Positions 43,501-51,562 of a stretch of 64,000 nucleotides of DNA are shown here, in pieces. Every line of letters begins with the position of its first letter. The stretch's first letter is position 1. A program made the position numbers and the translations under genes. The stretch comes from Dolomitihabitans soli. Its GTDB lineage: Bacteria; Actinomycetota; Actinomycetes; Streptosporangiales; Streptosporangiaceae. The notes under the pieces are model-generated. The model ran no database searches and was not told the origin of the DNA. It saw nothing but the letters and a program-made list of their open reading frames with translations. Location: NCBI RefSeq assembly GCF_022213955.1, contig NZ_JAKNTW010000001.1:682001-746000 (forward strand). The letters are read 5' to 3'.

Positions 43501-44159
43501 CGCCGGGCGGCCGGGTCACGGTCGAGGGACTCGGCGGTGAAGGGCCGGCCGCGCCGGGCGAGGAACTCCTCGGCGAAGGACGCCGACCAGGTGGGCATCG
43601 CGGGCAGCTCGTCCTGGAAGGAACCGGCGATCACGCTGCCGAACCGGTGGCCGAGGCGGCGTTCGAACTCGCCGTGCACCCGGTCGATGAGCGTGGCGCA
43701 GGCCGTAGGGGAGAGGTAGTCGAAGCCGCGGCGGGTGACGGTTCCGTCGGGGGCGAGCCAGTGCCCCGCGTACTCGGGGTGCTCACGCACCAGCCGGGCC
43801 TGCAGGTCGGCGCCCGAGAAGCCCAGCTGGTCGTAGAACCACAGGTAGGCGCCCAGTTCCGCGGCGTCCTCGCACACCCCGTCGAGCAGCTCCCACCAGG
43901 GCTCGGACAGGAACGGCGGCTCGTCGGCGTCCGCGCCGAACAGCGGTCCCGACGGCGCCAGGTTGAGGATCACCAGGTTGTGCACGCCCCCGGCGACCAG
44001 CCGTTCCATCTGCCAGCGCAGCCGCGTCCGGAGCAGCGGCTCCCCGCTCCACCACCAGATCGCCGCGGGGGAGTGCGTGCGCGGCGGATCACGCAGCACC
44101 TCGAACAGCCGCGCCGCCGGTCGTCCGATGCCCGATGCTGGTTTGTTCTCCGGTCTCAC
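40524..44159 (-). CDS. Large GH106-like glycoside hydrolase (putative alpha-L-rhamnosidase)
   Basis: A 1211-residue protein without a signal peptide, so probably intracellular. The N-terminal catalytic TIM-barrel region starts PAAIWWWSGEPLLRTRLRWQMERLVAGG and has YDQLGFSGADLQ and SFQDELPAMPTW with acidic candidates, like GH106 rhamnosidases. A middle glutamine-amidotransferase-like domain follows (about residues 470-560). At least two galactose-binding-like sheets are in the C-terminal half (WFRTRITVPEESSLVVGAPTAK; VRYRTTFHASGTAVLDLGRVRG). The preceding operator and ABC genes support release of rhamnose from imported oligosaccharides. Exact linkage is unknown. Confidence 0.78.
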   Translation of the reverse strand: MRPENKPASGIGRPAARLFEVLRDPPRTHSPAAIWWWSGEPLLRTRLRWQMERLVAGGVHNLVILNLAPSGPLFGADADEPPFLSEPWWELLDGVCEDAAELGAYLWFYDQLGFSGADLQARLVREHPEYAGHWLAPDGTVTRRGFDYLSPTACATLIDRVHGEFERRLGHRFGSVIAGSFQDELPAMPTWSASFAEEFLARRGRPFTAESLDRDPAARRDFHRTRADLAEEAFFRPLAEWHERNGLLSGCDQQDPARAGHPVEGVELYADYTRTHRWFSAPGSDHHGDARLHSSLAHLYGRPRTWIESFHSSGWGGTLAETFDWLLPWLRAGATLYNPHAVYYTTKAGWWEWAPPGTDWRQPYWRHHRVFADAVTRLCAALSLGRHLCDIAVLFPTATAQSAVPPVSSAAADPAALTDPRSTPVEPGGPVRRAVEEAARAQRVYRELVGDMAWFQVVPGALDRLCLDADVIDDDSVHRASVEDGRLTVATESYQVVVLPAATVLDEDTAARLDEFVEGGGLLIAVEALPESARLRARFDSGQARFAASADRLGEALAGFTPRVEAPVPPLVREVDGTTVVFLTAVFPRASDVGVARPEERGVDLGWLDVTYDFDPARYRESMRVRVRGVAGTTPVLASPFGGELRALPYEAKGDTVEVEVPFDDGPAALLIFTTETDGVPEHRPLPVGGRALDLGSTWEMELVPTLDDTWGDFGTAEATVERWTLRDHEGGEVHATFGPHGLWRTGDDWRPVVYSTSRGIHKDPIHREVLGPKGHVPEEFLDFGEAAAGQEVWFRTRITVPEESSLVVGAPTAKAATLDGVDLPLDDAGHLAVSRDRLPPGDHLLDLRLTPEEDLRLRAHVSLVRDPAQAVRPEWITGASLETTVGPGGGLLQVASMEPCVVRVNGQEAGIQGGFDPYAEAEIPRVRRYDVAQLLQPGTNTISLETAGAVLTDGLAVSGPHWTSTTPADDPTAPAPHADAVTPAKVRRRQHGDPAALHLTRRPHPLPDTGWIESCATALPAVLAVPDATEGEARFLVDVPPGAVRVEIDAHGPVSHTPLDGSARTLELRVATRPGFEGGAALAGPVRFTCGPGTIGLGDWEDQGLAGYSGGVRYRTTFHASGTAVLDLGRVRGTAEVTIDGRPAGVRICSPYRFELGELDGGEHTVEILVLGTLAPYLDSVSPTHFVFPGQRVTGLFGPVVVRSTDTSTT

Positions 44160-44181
44160 TGCTTCTCCTGCGCGAACGAGT

Positions 44182-44200
44182 GTGTAAAACGTTTTTATCC
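44182..44200. promoter_or_regulatory. Operator in front of the glycosidase gene
   Basis: GTGTAAAACGTTTTTATCC carries the same TAAAACGTTTTTATC half as the rhaI operator (27297). It lies in the 63-bp gap between the permease stop and the glycosidase start, so the hydrolase probably has its own controlled promoter. Confidence 0.65.
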
Positions 44201-44222
44201 CACGCCCTCGGGCGATCCCGCG

Positions 44223-45053
44223 CTAGCCCTTCAGGCCGCTGGAGAAGCCCTTGATGACATAGCGCTGGAGCACGAGGAAGATCAGTACGATCGGGAGCGC
44301 CCCGAGCACCAGACCGGCGAAAACCAGGCCGTAGTCGGAGACGTACTGGCCGACGAAGGCGAAGACGCTCACCGGGACGGTCTCGTAACCGGAGCCGCCG
44401 AGGTAGAGCAGCGGGGTGAAGAAGTCGTTCCAGATGAAGACGGCGTTCAGGATCAGCACGGTGCCGGTGATCGGCCGCAGCAACGGGAAGACGACCTTCG
44501 TGAAGGCCGTCAGGTGGCCCGCGCCGTCGATCTGGGCGGCGCTGGCGTACTCCCGGGGGAGCGCGCGGATGAAACCGGTGTAGAGGAACACCGTGAAGGG
44601 GAGCTGGATCCCGGTGTAGAAGATGATCATGCCCGCGTGGGTGCCGATCAGCCCGAGATCCGTGACGAGCCGGTAGAGCGGGATCATGCCGAGTTGGAAC
44701 GGCAGCACGATGCCCAGCAGGAACAGGACGTACAGCCCGTAACCGAGGCGGGTCTGCGCACGGGCCAGGAAGTAGGCCGCGAAGGACCCCAGCGCGATGA
44801 GCGCGACCAGGCTGACCGTGGTGATGATCGCGCTGTTGGCGAGCGAGGGTCCAAGCGCCGCCGCGGACCAGGCGGCGCCGAAGTTCCCCGTGGTCGGCGG
44901 CGCGGGCAACGACAGCGGCGACTCGGCGATCTGCCCCGGGTCCTTCAATGACAGCGTGATCAGCGCGTAGACCGGGAAGAGGAACGCGACGGCCACCACG
45001 ATCATCACCACCTCCAGGAGGAACGTCCTCCCCCCGTAGCGCAGATGCGTCAC
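44223..45053 (-). CDS. Sugar ABC transporter permease (MalG-like)
   Basis: A 276-residue permease with six helices. The EAA loop reads EYASAAQIDGAGHLTAFTKVVFPLLRP and the C-terminus RYVIKGFSSGLKG is MalG-like. The GTG start at 45053 overlaps the stop of the upstream permease (GTGA). It belongs to the second CUT1 importer, which lacks its own ATPase and would share an MsiK-type ATPase. Confidence 0.9.
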   Translation of the reverse strand: MTHLRYGGRTFLLEVVMIVVAVAFLFPVYALITLSLKDPGQIAESPLSLPAPPTTGNFGAAWSAAALGPSLANSAIITTVSLVALIALGSFAAYFLARAQTRLGYGLYVLFLLGIVLPFQLGMIPLYRLVTDLGLIGTHAGMIIFYTGIQLPFTVFLYTGFIRALPREYASAAQIDGAGHLTAFTKVVFPLLRPITGTVLILNAVFIWNDFFTPLLYLGGSGYETVPVSVFAFVGQYVSDYGLVFAGLVLGALPIVLIFLVLQRYVIKGFSSGLKG

Positions 45054-45961
45054 TGGGCCACCTCCCTGGAGCGCAGGTAGTAGAGCTGGATGAACGAGAC
45101 GGCGGCCACGAACAGCGCCAGCACCAGCGCGACGGCGGTGCTGTAGCCGAACTTGCCGAAGACGAAGGCCTGTTTGTAGAGCACGGTCGACAGCGTCTCC
45201 GTGGCGTAGCCGGGCCCGCCGCCGGTGGCCGCGAAGACCTGGTCGAACAGCTTGAGCCCGCCGATCGTGGACAGCATCAGGTTGATGGTCAGCGCGGGGG
45301 CGAGCAGCGGCCAGGTGACGAAACGGAAGCGCTGCACCGTGCTGGCTCCGTCGATCATCGACGCTTCGTGCAGCTCGGCGGGCACGCCTTCGAGCCCGGC
45401 CAGGAAGATGACCATGGAGTAGCCCGCGTTCTGCCACACGACCATGCCGACGATCGACCACAGCGCCAGCGAGGGATCCCCGAGCCAGTCCTGGCTGGGC
45501 AGCCCGACCACGGCGAGCAGCCCGTTCAGCCCCGCCCCCGGCGCGGGGTTGTAGACGTACTTCCACAGGAAGGCCACCATCACCGGGCTGACGACCACGG
45601 GCGCGAAGAAGATCACTCGTAGCAGGGTCTGGCTCTTGATCCGCGCGTGTACGCCGAGGGCCAGCAGCAGCCCCACACCGTTCTGCACCACCACGATCGC
45701 GACCGTGATCAGCAGTGTGTTGACGATCGAGCCGAGCGCCTGCTCGTCACCCAGCATCGCCTGGAAGTTCGCCAGGCCGACGAAGGACATGTCGCCGATG
45801 CCACTCCAGTCGGTGAAGGCGTAGACCACGCCCGCGATGCTGGGGTAGAGGACCACGGCCGCGTAGACGAGCAGGGCGGGCGCGGCGAACAGCCAGGGCG
45901 GGGAGAGGGCTCCGGACCGCCTTTTGCGGCGTCGCGTGGAGGGTTGGGTGCTGACGCTCAC
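45050..45961 (-). CDS. Sugar ABC transporter permease (MalF/UgpA-like)
   Basis: A 303-residue permease with a basic tail (STRRRKRRSG) and six helices. The EAA loop is ELHEASMIDGASTVQRFRFVTWPLLAP. The GTG start overlaps the binding-protein stop by four bases. Coupled order binding protein, permease, permease matches the first CUT1 operon at 17 kb, but sequences differ clearly, so this is not a recent duplicate. Confidence 0.9.
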   Translation of the reverse strand: MSVSTQPSTRRRKRRSGALSPPWLFAAPALLVYAAVVLYPSIAGVVYAFTDWSGIGDMSFVGLANFQAMLGDEQALGSIVNTLLITVAIVVVQNGVGLLLALGVHARIKSQTLLRVIFFAPVVVSPVMVAFLWKYVYNPAPGAGLNGLLAVVGLPSQDWLGDPSLALWSIVGMVVWQNAGYSMVIFLAGLEGVPAELHEASMIDGASTVQRFRFVTWPLLAPALTINLMLSTIGGLKLFDQVFAATGGGPGYATETLSTVLYKQAFVFGKFGYSTAVALVLALFVAAVSFIQLYYLRSREVAQ

Positions 45962-47286
45962 TTGGCGTACGCCTCGTCCATCTTCTTCAGCGCCTCGTCG
46001 ATCTTGATCTCGCCGGCGAGCAGGTCCTGGACCACCGCGAAGTGGGTCGGCTGCACCTCCGCGTTGGGCCAGCGCTGGTCCATGAACGGCACGGCCCGGT
46101 CCTTGGTGAACGACAGGAACGACTCCAGGACCGGGTCGATGGTGGAGGACGAGTCCTGGGTCAGCGGGATCGCCGCGATGGTCTTGGCCCAGGCGTTGAT
46201 GTTCTCCTGCTTGCCGAGCCAGTCGATGAACGCGGTGGCCTCCGCCACGTTCTTGCCCTTGGCGGCTGCGCCCAGGCCGACCACCACGCCCGCCGGGATC
46301 CACACCTGCGCGGCGTCGTCCGCGCCGGGCAGCGGGAACATGGACAGGTCGTCGGGTGTCGCGGCGGACTTGCGGAAGTCGGGGAGCACCGCGGAGACCT
46401 GGATCGCCATGCCCGCCTTGCCGGTGGCGACCATGGAGGTCTGCTGCTCGAAGGTGGTGCCGTTGGGGTTGTCGTTGAAGAAGCCGCGCTTCTGCAGCTC
46501 CAGGTACATCTCCAGGGCGTCGCGCCAGCCCGACTGGGCGAAGCTGGTCTGCCCGGCGGCCTGCTTGTCGTCGAAGCCGGGGTCCTTGGCGTAGACGGTC
46601 GAGGGGACCAGCGCGTAGGTGATGAGCTGGGTGACCCACGGCGTCTGCGCGCCCAGCGCGATCGGCGGCAGGCCCGCCTTCTTGATCTTCTCGCAGACCT
46701 GGAGGAACTCGCTCCAGGTGGTCGGCGGGGCGTCGACTCCCGCCTTCTCGAAGACCTTCTTGTTGTAGATGGCGCCGATCACCGAGGAGCCGGCCGAGTA
46801 GATGTAGGTCTTGCCCTCGTGCTGGAACGCCGGTTTGAAGCCGGTCGGGATGGTCTGCGCCCAGCTCTGTGCCGACAGGTCGGCCAGCAGCCCAGCCGAG
46901 GCGATCTGGTTCATCGACATCGCGCTGCCGTTGCCGGGATACACGACGTGCAGGTCGGGGGCGTTGCCCGCGCCGAGCTGGGTGCGCACCGAGGTCTGCA
47001 CCTGGTCGGTGGGCGCGTACGACGGCGCGATCGCCACGCTCGCCTTGACCTTCTGGTAGGCCGCGACCAGCGCGTCCATCGGGGCCTTCTGGTCGGCCAC
47101 GCCCACGAACCGCAGACGGGTGGCCGCCGCACCGCCGGTTCCCGCCGTAGTGCCGCTGTTCGTCTGGGTCGAGCACGCCGCCAGCGTGGCGGGCGCGGCG
47201 GCGGCCACCGCCAGGCCACCCATCATTCGGAAGAACTGGGCGCGGCTGATCCGGGCGTTGCGCAACGACTCGGTCTCACGGGACAT
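45958..47286 (-). CDS. Sugar ABC transporter solute-binding lipoprotein (CUT1)
   Basis: A 442-residue family 1 binding protein. The N-terminal RISRAQFFRMMGGLAVAAAAPATLAAC carries both a twin-Arg-like region and a lipobox (TLAAC). Mature sequence includes RFVGVADQKAPMDALVAAYQKV and many aromatic residues expected in an oligosaccharide cleft. The ATG at 47286 follows GAGGAG. The operator at 47357-47382 lies just upstream, shared with the divergent DeoR gene. Ligand is inferred to be a rhamnoside from the co-transcribed glycosidase. Confidence 0.9.
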   Translation of the reverse strand: MSRETESLRNARISRAQFFRMMGGLAVAAAAPATLAACSTQTNSGTTAGTGGAAATRLRFVGVADQKAPMDALVAAYQKVKASVAIAPSYAPTDQVQTSVRTQLGAGNAPDLHVVYPGNGSAMSMNQIASAGLLADLSAQSWAQTIPTGFKPAFQHEGKTYIYSAGSSVIGAIYNKKVFEKAGVDAPPTTWSEFLQVCEKIKKAGLPPIALGAQTPWVTQLITYALVPSTVYAKDPGFDDKQAAGQTSFAQSGWRDALEMYLELQKRGFFNDNPNGTTFEQQTSMVATGKAGMAIQVSAVLPDFRKSAATPDDLSMFPLPGADDAAQVWIPAGVVVGLGAAAKGKNVAEATAFIDWLGKQENINAWAKTIAAIPLTQDSSSTIDPVLESFLSFTKDRAVPFMDQRWPNAEVQPTHFAVVQDLLAGEIKIDEALKKMDEAYAK

Positions 47287-47356
47287 TTTCACTCCTCGGG
47301 ACATGCGCGGGGCGCGTGCTCCCCGTGGTCGCCCCGCGAGCTGGCCTTGACGCAAG

Positions 47357-47382
47357 TTGTTAATTTTAACGTTTTAACGTGT
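47357..47382. promoter_or_regulatory. Operator between binding protein and DeoR gene
   Basis: TTAATTTTAACGTTTTAACG (about 47360-47379) contains ACGTTTTAACGT. The same 12-mer occurs, reversed, in the rhamnose operon operator at 20871-20887. It sits between divergent genes and could control both. Confidence 0.65.
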
Positions 47383-47519
47383 GACGTTGTGATTGTGTGG
47401 GGTGGAGACTACGAGCAGCCCGATCGGGTGTCAAGGGTCGTCTCCAGGGTGTGAGGGGACCGTCGTCACGCGTGGAGTTCGGTAAAATGCGCGATCAACG
47501 ACCCCTTGGAGCCCGGCCT

Positions 47520-48305
47520 ATGAACTCTCGTCAGAACATCGCCGCCGGGACCGCCAGGCGGCAGGCGATGGCCGAGCACGTGATGCGGCAGGGCTCCGCC
47601 TCGGTGGCGGAGCTGGCCGAGACCTTCGCGGTCAGTGTGATGACGATCCACCGTGACCTCGACGAACTTGAGCGCCAGGGCATGGTGCGCAAGTTCCGCG
47701 GCGGCGCGACGGCCCAGGCCTCCAGCGTCTTCGAGAGCAACATCGTCTACCGGCTGACCGCCAACACCGAAGAGAAGGAGGCCGTCGCGAGGCACGTCGT
47801 CAAACTGATCGAGCCCGGAAACTCGATCATGCTGGACGACTCGACCACCGCGCTGGCCATCGCCAGGCAACTCGGCACGGTCACCCCCCTGACGGTGGTG
47901 ACCAACTTCCTCGCGGCGATCAAACTTCTCACCACGGTGCCCGGGGTGCGGCTGATGGCGCTGGGCGGGGAGTACCACCCGACGCACGACTCCTTCCTCG
48001 GCGTGGCGTGCGTCGACGCGATCGAGGCGATGAGCACCGACGTGGTGATCGTCTCGACCTCGGCGGTGTCCGACCGGTACGCCTTCCACCAGGAGCAGGA
48101 GATCGTGCTGGTGAAACGGGCGATGCTCGGCTCGGCCACCCGGCGGATCCTGGTCATCGACCACAGCAAGCTCGACCGGGTGGCGCTGCACAGGGTCGCG
48201 CCGCTGGAGATGTTCGACCTGATCGTGGTCGATTCCGGCGCCCCCGCCGCAGCCGTCGAACGGCTCAGGGAGAGGCACCTCAACGTCGAGGTCGCAGCTT
48301 TGTAA
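47520..48305 (+). CDS. DeoR-family transcriptional regulator
   Basis: A 261-residue regulator. The DeoR helix-turn-helix is SASVAELAETFAVSVMTIHRDLDELERQGMVRKFRGGA. The effector domain has the sugar-phosphate-sensor motifs LDDSTTALAIARQL, LALGGEYHP and VIVSTSAVSD. Known DeoR proteins respond to phosphorylated sugars, so rhamnulose-1-phosphate is a plausible signal; some rhizobial rhamnose regulators are of this family. The ATG at 47520 was preferred; an upstream ATG (47487) is possible. Confidence 0.88.
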   Translation: MNSRQNIAAGTARRQAMAEHVMRQGSASVAELAETFAVSVMTIHRDLDELERQGMVRKFRGGATAQASSVFESNIVYRLTANTEEKEAVARHVVKLIEPGNSIMLDDSTTALAIARQLGTVTPLTVVTNFLAAIKLLTTVPGVRLMALGGEYHPTHDSFLGVACVDAIEAMSTDVVIVSTSAVSDRYAFHQEQEIVLVKRAMLGSATRRILVIDHSKLDRVALHRVAPLEMFDLIVVDSGAPAAAVERLRERHLNVEVAAL

Positions 48306-48389
48306 CATCCAAGCTGTTAACTTCGCAGACCTAGTCTGACCTGGCCAATTGTGCCTCAGGCGACCGCTTGTGCGATCGGTCTGCCCGGA

Positions 48390-48444
48390 TGTTCCCGAAC
48401 TCACCGCAGGCGTTCTTTGCTAGTTAACGTAATGTCTTGTTAAA
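48390..48444 (+). promoter_or_regulatory. Candidate PHO box before phoD
   Basis: Five consecutive 11-bp units can be read: TGTTCCCGAAC, TCACCGCAGGC, GTTCTTTGCTA, GTTAACGTAAT and GTCTTGTTAAA. Streptomyces PhoP binds tandem 11-bp repeats with a GTTCACC-like core, and phoD is a known target there. The match is degenerate in the last units, so this is a moderate call. Confidence 0.5.
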
Positions 48445-48518
48445 ACCCAACACAACTTGATACAAAGTGTGAGCTGCAGCGGATCGACCTCCCGTTCCCC
48501 CCTCTCCCTGGGAGATCC

Positions 48519-50120
48519 ATGGACGCCGAACGGCGGCTCGCCGCCAACCTGTCCGACCGCTCCCGCCGAGGTTTCCTCGGCTTCACCGGCGCCGCCGTCG
48601 CGCTCGCCTTCACGACCGGACTCGCCGACCCGTGGACCCGCGAAGCGCCCCTGGCGAGGTCGGCCGACTACCCCTTCCAACTCGGCGTCGCCTCGGGCGA
48701 CCCGCTCACCGACAGCGTCGTGCTCTGGACCCGCCTGGCCCCCAAGCCCCTGGAACCGCTCGGCGGCATGCCGTACACGCGGTCGAAGGTGGAGTGGGAG
48801 ATCGCCGAGGACGAGGGGTTCACCAGGCGGGTGCGGCACGGGTCCGCCTGGGCCACGCCGGAGCTCGGGCACTCGGTGCACGTGGAGGCGCGCGGGCTCA
48901 AGCCGGGCCACGAGTACTTCTACCGGTTCAGGGCCGGCGGCGAGGTCAGCCCGGTCGGCCGTACGAAGACGGCGCCGGTGCGGAGTGACCTGCTGAAGCT
49001 CGCGTTCGCGTCGTGCGCCTCCTGGCCGGACGGGTTCTACACCGCCTACCGGCACCTGGCGGCGGAGAACCCCGACGTGATCTTCCATCTCGGCGACTAC
49101 ATCTACGAGTACGGCATCCTGGCCAACGGTGGCCGGCGCAACGTGCCGGTGCCCGACCAGTTCAGGGTCCAGTGCGACACCCTGGACCGGTTCCGGATCC
49201 AGTACGGCCTCTACAAGAGCGACCCCGATCTGCAGGCCGCCCACCAGGCGGCGCCGTGGATCGTGACCTGGGACGACCACGAGGTGCTCGACAACTACGC
49301 GGCCAACGTGGGCCCCGGCGGCAACGTCAGCGAGCAGGACTTCCTGGTGATCAGGGCCAACGCCTACCGGGCCTACTGGGAGAACCTGCCGTTGCGCCTG
49401 CCGCAACTGCCCCAGGGGCCCGACACCCGGCTGTTCCGGCGCTTCACCTTCGGCGACCTCGCGCAGTTCAACGTGCTCGACGCCCGGCAGTACCGCTCGG
49501 ACCAGGTGTGCGGCGACGGGCAGCAGATCGACTGCGCCGAGCGGCTCGACCCCTCCCGGACCATGCTGGGCGACGAACAGGAGAAGTGGCTGCTGGACGG
49601 CCTCGGCCGGTCCCGGGCCCGGTGGAACGTCATGGCCCAGCAGATGGCCATGTCGCAGCTCGACTTCGACGCCGGCACCCCGCAACGGCTCAGCATGGAC
49701 CTGTGGGACGGCTACCGGGCGGCCCGCGACCGGGTCTTCCAGGGGATCACCGAACGCGAGGTGCGCAACCCCGTCGTGCTCACCGGCGACATCCACTACA
49801 ACCTCGCCGGCGAGCTGAAAGCGAACTTCGACGACCCGAACTCGGAGACGATCGGCATCGAACTGGTCGGCACCTCCATCAGCAGCGGCGGCAACGGCAA
49901 TCCCGCCACCGGCCTCCCTCCCGGCGGACGCGACCCCGTCAATCCGCACATCCGCTTCTCCAGTTACACACGCGGATACGTCACCTGCGAGGTGACGCCC
50001 GGCCAGTGGCGCACCGACTACCGGGTGGTGCCCTACATCGACAAGCCGGGCGCGCCCGTGGAGACCAAGGCCACCTTCACCACCCTCGACGGCCGGCCCG
50101 GCCTGAACGTCGGAGCATAG
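48519..50120 (+). CDS. phoD: Alkaline phosphatase D (PhoD) family, Tat-exported
   Basis: A 533-residue secreted phosphodiesterase/phosphatase needing iron and calcium. The Tat signal is SRRGFLGFTGAAVALAF. The N-terminal PhoD domain begins PFQLGVASGDPLTDSVVLWTRLAP. The metallophosphatase core has AFASCASW, FHLGDYIYEYG, TWDDHEVLDNYA, NVMAQQMAMSQ and VVLTGDIHYNLAGEL. It releases phosphate from phosphoesters or teichoic acids. It is followed two bases later by a discoidin-domain gene, probably one transcript. Confidence 0.93.
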   Translation: MDAERRLAANLSDRSRRGFLGFTGAAVALAFTTGLADPWTREAPLARSADYPFQLGVASGDPLTDSVVLWTRLAPKPLEPLGGMPYTRSKVEWEIAEDEGFTRRVRHGSAWATPELGHSVHVEARGLKPGHEYFYRFRAGGEVSPVGRTKTAPVRSDLLKLAFASCASWPDGFYTAYRHLAAENPDVIFHLGDYIYEYGILANGGRRNVPVPDQFRVQCDTLDRFRIQYGLYKSDPDLQAAHQAAPWIVTWDDHEVLDNYAANVGPGGNVSEQDFLVIRANAYRAYWENLPLRLPQLPQGPDTRLFRRFTFGDLAQFNVLDARQYRSDQVCGDGQQIDCAERLDPSRTMLGDEQEKWLLDGLGRSRARWNVMAQQMAMSQLDFDAGTPQRLSMDLWDGYRAARDRVFQGITEREVRNPVVLTGDIHYNLAGELKANFDDPNSETIGIELVGTSISSGGNGNPATGLPPGGRDPVNPHIRFSSYTRGYVTCEVTPGQWRTDYRVVPYIDKPGAPVETKATFTTLDGRPGLNVGA

Positions 50121-50122
50121 AG

Positions 50123-51076
50123 ATGAAGTCGAAGCGAATCACCCTGGCCGTGGCGGCGCTCGCCGCAGTCGCGATCGCCGGTCCCGTGGTGGCCGTCGCC
50201 GAGGCGGGCGGCGAACCCGGCCCGGCCGTACGGACGCCGCCCGAGGCCGTCGCGCCGCAGGAGCAGCCCGCCCCCGCGGTCGAGGTGCGTGCGGCGCGGG
50301 ACGGGGCGGGGAAGGGCAGGCTCGTGCCGATCGCCGGGGTGGACAAGCTGGCGGTCGTCGCCGGCGCCGACCCGGACTGCCCGGCGGCGATCCAGGTCGG
50401 CATGCGCAACCAGAGCGGCAAGAACGTCTACGCCGACATGCTCGTGGCGTTCGACGGCCCGCTCCGCCCGTCGCGGCCCATGGTGTCGAGCTACCTGCCC
50501 TCGGGCTACGAGCTCGGCGCGAAACTGCTGCTCGCCGCGCCCCCGGACGTCACCCCCGGCGACTACGGCCTGAACCTGGAAGCGGGGGACGAACGGCTGG
50601 CGGTGCCGGTCTCGGTGGTCGGCATCGACGACCTCGACAACGGCGGGAACCTCGCCCTGCGCCGTCCCGCCGCCGCCTCCTCCACCGTCCTGTCGGGCAA
50701 CTACCCCGCCTGCGGCGTGGTCGACGGGGACAACACCTCCGACGGCTGGGCAGGCGGCAACGGCTGGAACGACGGCACCTCCCGGGTCTGGCCGGACACC
50801 CTCGACATCACCCTCGGCGCGCCCAGGCAGGTTTCCCGGGTGGACCTCTACACGCTCGACACCGAGCGCTACCCGGCGGCCAAGGTCGGCCTGCGCGACT
50901 GGGACGTGCAGGTCCGCGTGGCGGGAGAATGGCGGACCGTGGCCGAGGTCCGCGGCAACGTGACGGGCATGGTCCGCTCCGACTTCACCGCCGTGAACGG
51001 CGACGCGGTCCGGATCGTCACCCTCGCCTCCAACAGCGGCGACTACAGCCGCGTCATCGAGGTCAAAGTCCGCTGA
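50123..51076 (+). CDS. Secreted protein with NEW3-like and F5/8C (discoidin) domains
   Basis: A 317-residue exported protein (signal KSKRITLAVAALAAVAIAG). An Ala/Pro/Glu-rich linker leads to a sheet domain, CPAAIQVGMRNQSGKNVYADM...LLLAAPPDVTPGDYGLNLEAG (residues about 80-165), like NEW3 domains of glycosidases. The C-terminus (about 175-317) is an F5/8 type C module: LALRRPAAASST, VVDGDNTSDGWAGG, DTLDITLGAPRQVSRVDLYTLD. It probably binds a cell-wall polymer. Co-transcription with phoD suggests targeting or phosphate scavenging from wall glycopolymers. Confidence 0.78.
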   Translation: MKSKRITLAVAALAAVAIAGPVVAVAEAGGEPGPAVRTPPEAVAPQEQPAPAVEVRAARDGAGKGRLVPIAGVDKLAVVAGADPDCPAAIQVGMRNQSGKNVYADMLVAFDGPLRPSRPMVSSYLPSGYELGAKLLLAAPPDVTPGDYGLNLEAGDERLAVPVSVVGIDDLDNGGNLALRRPAAASSTVLSGNYPACGVVDGDNTSDGWAGGNGWNDGTSRVWPDTLDITLGAPRQVSRVDLYTLDTERYPAAKVGLRDWDVQVRVAGEWRTVAEVRGNVTGMVRSDFTAVNGDAVRIVTLASNSGDYSRVIEVKVR

Positions 51077-51136
51077 CCGTTTCCGTCCCCGACGACTGGA
51101 CCGACTGACCTGGGCGCGTGATCGAAGCGGGCCGGG

Positions 51137-51562
51137 TCACCGGTCTGTCGTCCGAAACCAGACCACCGTGCCCGCTTCGTCATGCCGCGAGCCCCACCGA
51201 GTCGCGAGCAGATCCACGAGCCACAGACCACGCCCGCCGTCCCCGCCGAACCCCGGCACCTGTACGGCGGGCGCACTCGTGGCCGAGCCGTCGTCGGTCA
51301 CCGTCACCTGGACCGTCCCGGCGACGCAGCCCACATGAACGGTCACCCAGCCGTCTCTGCCCGAGTCCGAATGGGCGACCGCGTTGGTGACGACCTCGCT
51401 CAGCATAAGCAGCACATCATCGAGCACCGACGCTGTGATCCGCCCGGCCAGTAGCTCGCGTGCCCATTTCCGCGCCTCCGACACGGAGATTTCCATTCCG
51501 GGGAATTTTCTCTCCCATCCGTGGTGCGTGCCTTTCTTGTTCTCGTGCTGCCGTGCTGTCAC
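51137..51562 (-). CDS. HATPase-type regulatory protein (anti-sigma-like)
   Basis: A 141-residue GHKL ATPase domain. The N box is LMLSEVVTNAVAHSDSG, G1 is VTDDGS and G2 is GGRGLWLVDLLATRWG. No transmembrane or sensor part exists, as in the numerous RsbW-like proteins of actinomycetes. The GTG at 51562 overlaps the stop of the upstream small gene. It forms a module with the divergent XRE regulator and DUF397 protein, and may act as a partner-switching kinase. A dead paralogue lies at 32.8 kb. Confidence 0.87.
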   Translation of the reverse strand: MTARQHENKKGTHHGWERKFPGMEISVSEARKWARELLAGRITASVLDDVLLMLSEVVTNAVAHSDSGRDGWVTVHVGCVAGTVQVTVTDDGSATSAPAVQVPGFGGDGGRGLWLVDLLATRWGSRHDEAGTVVWFRTTDR

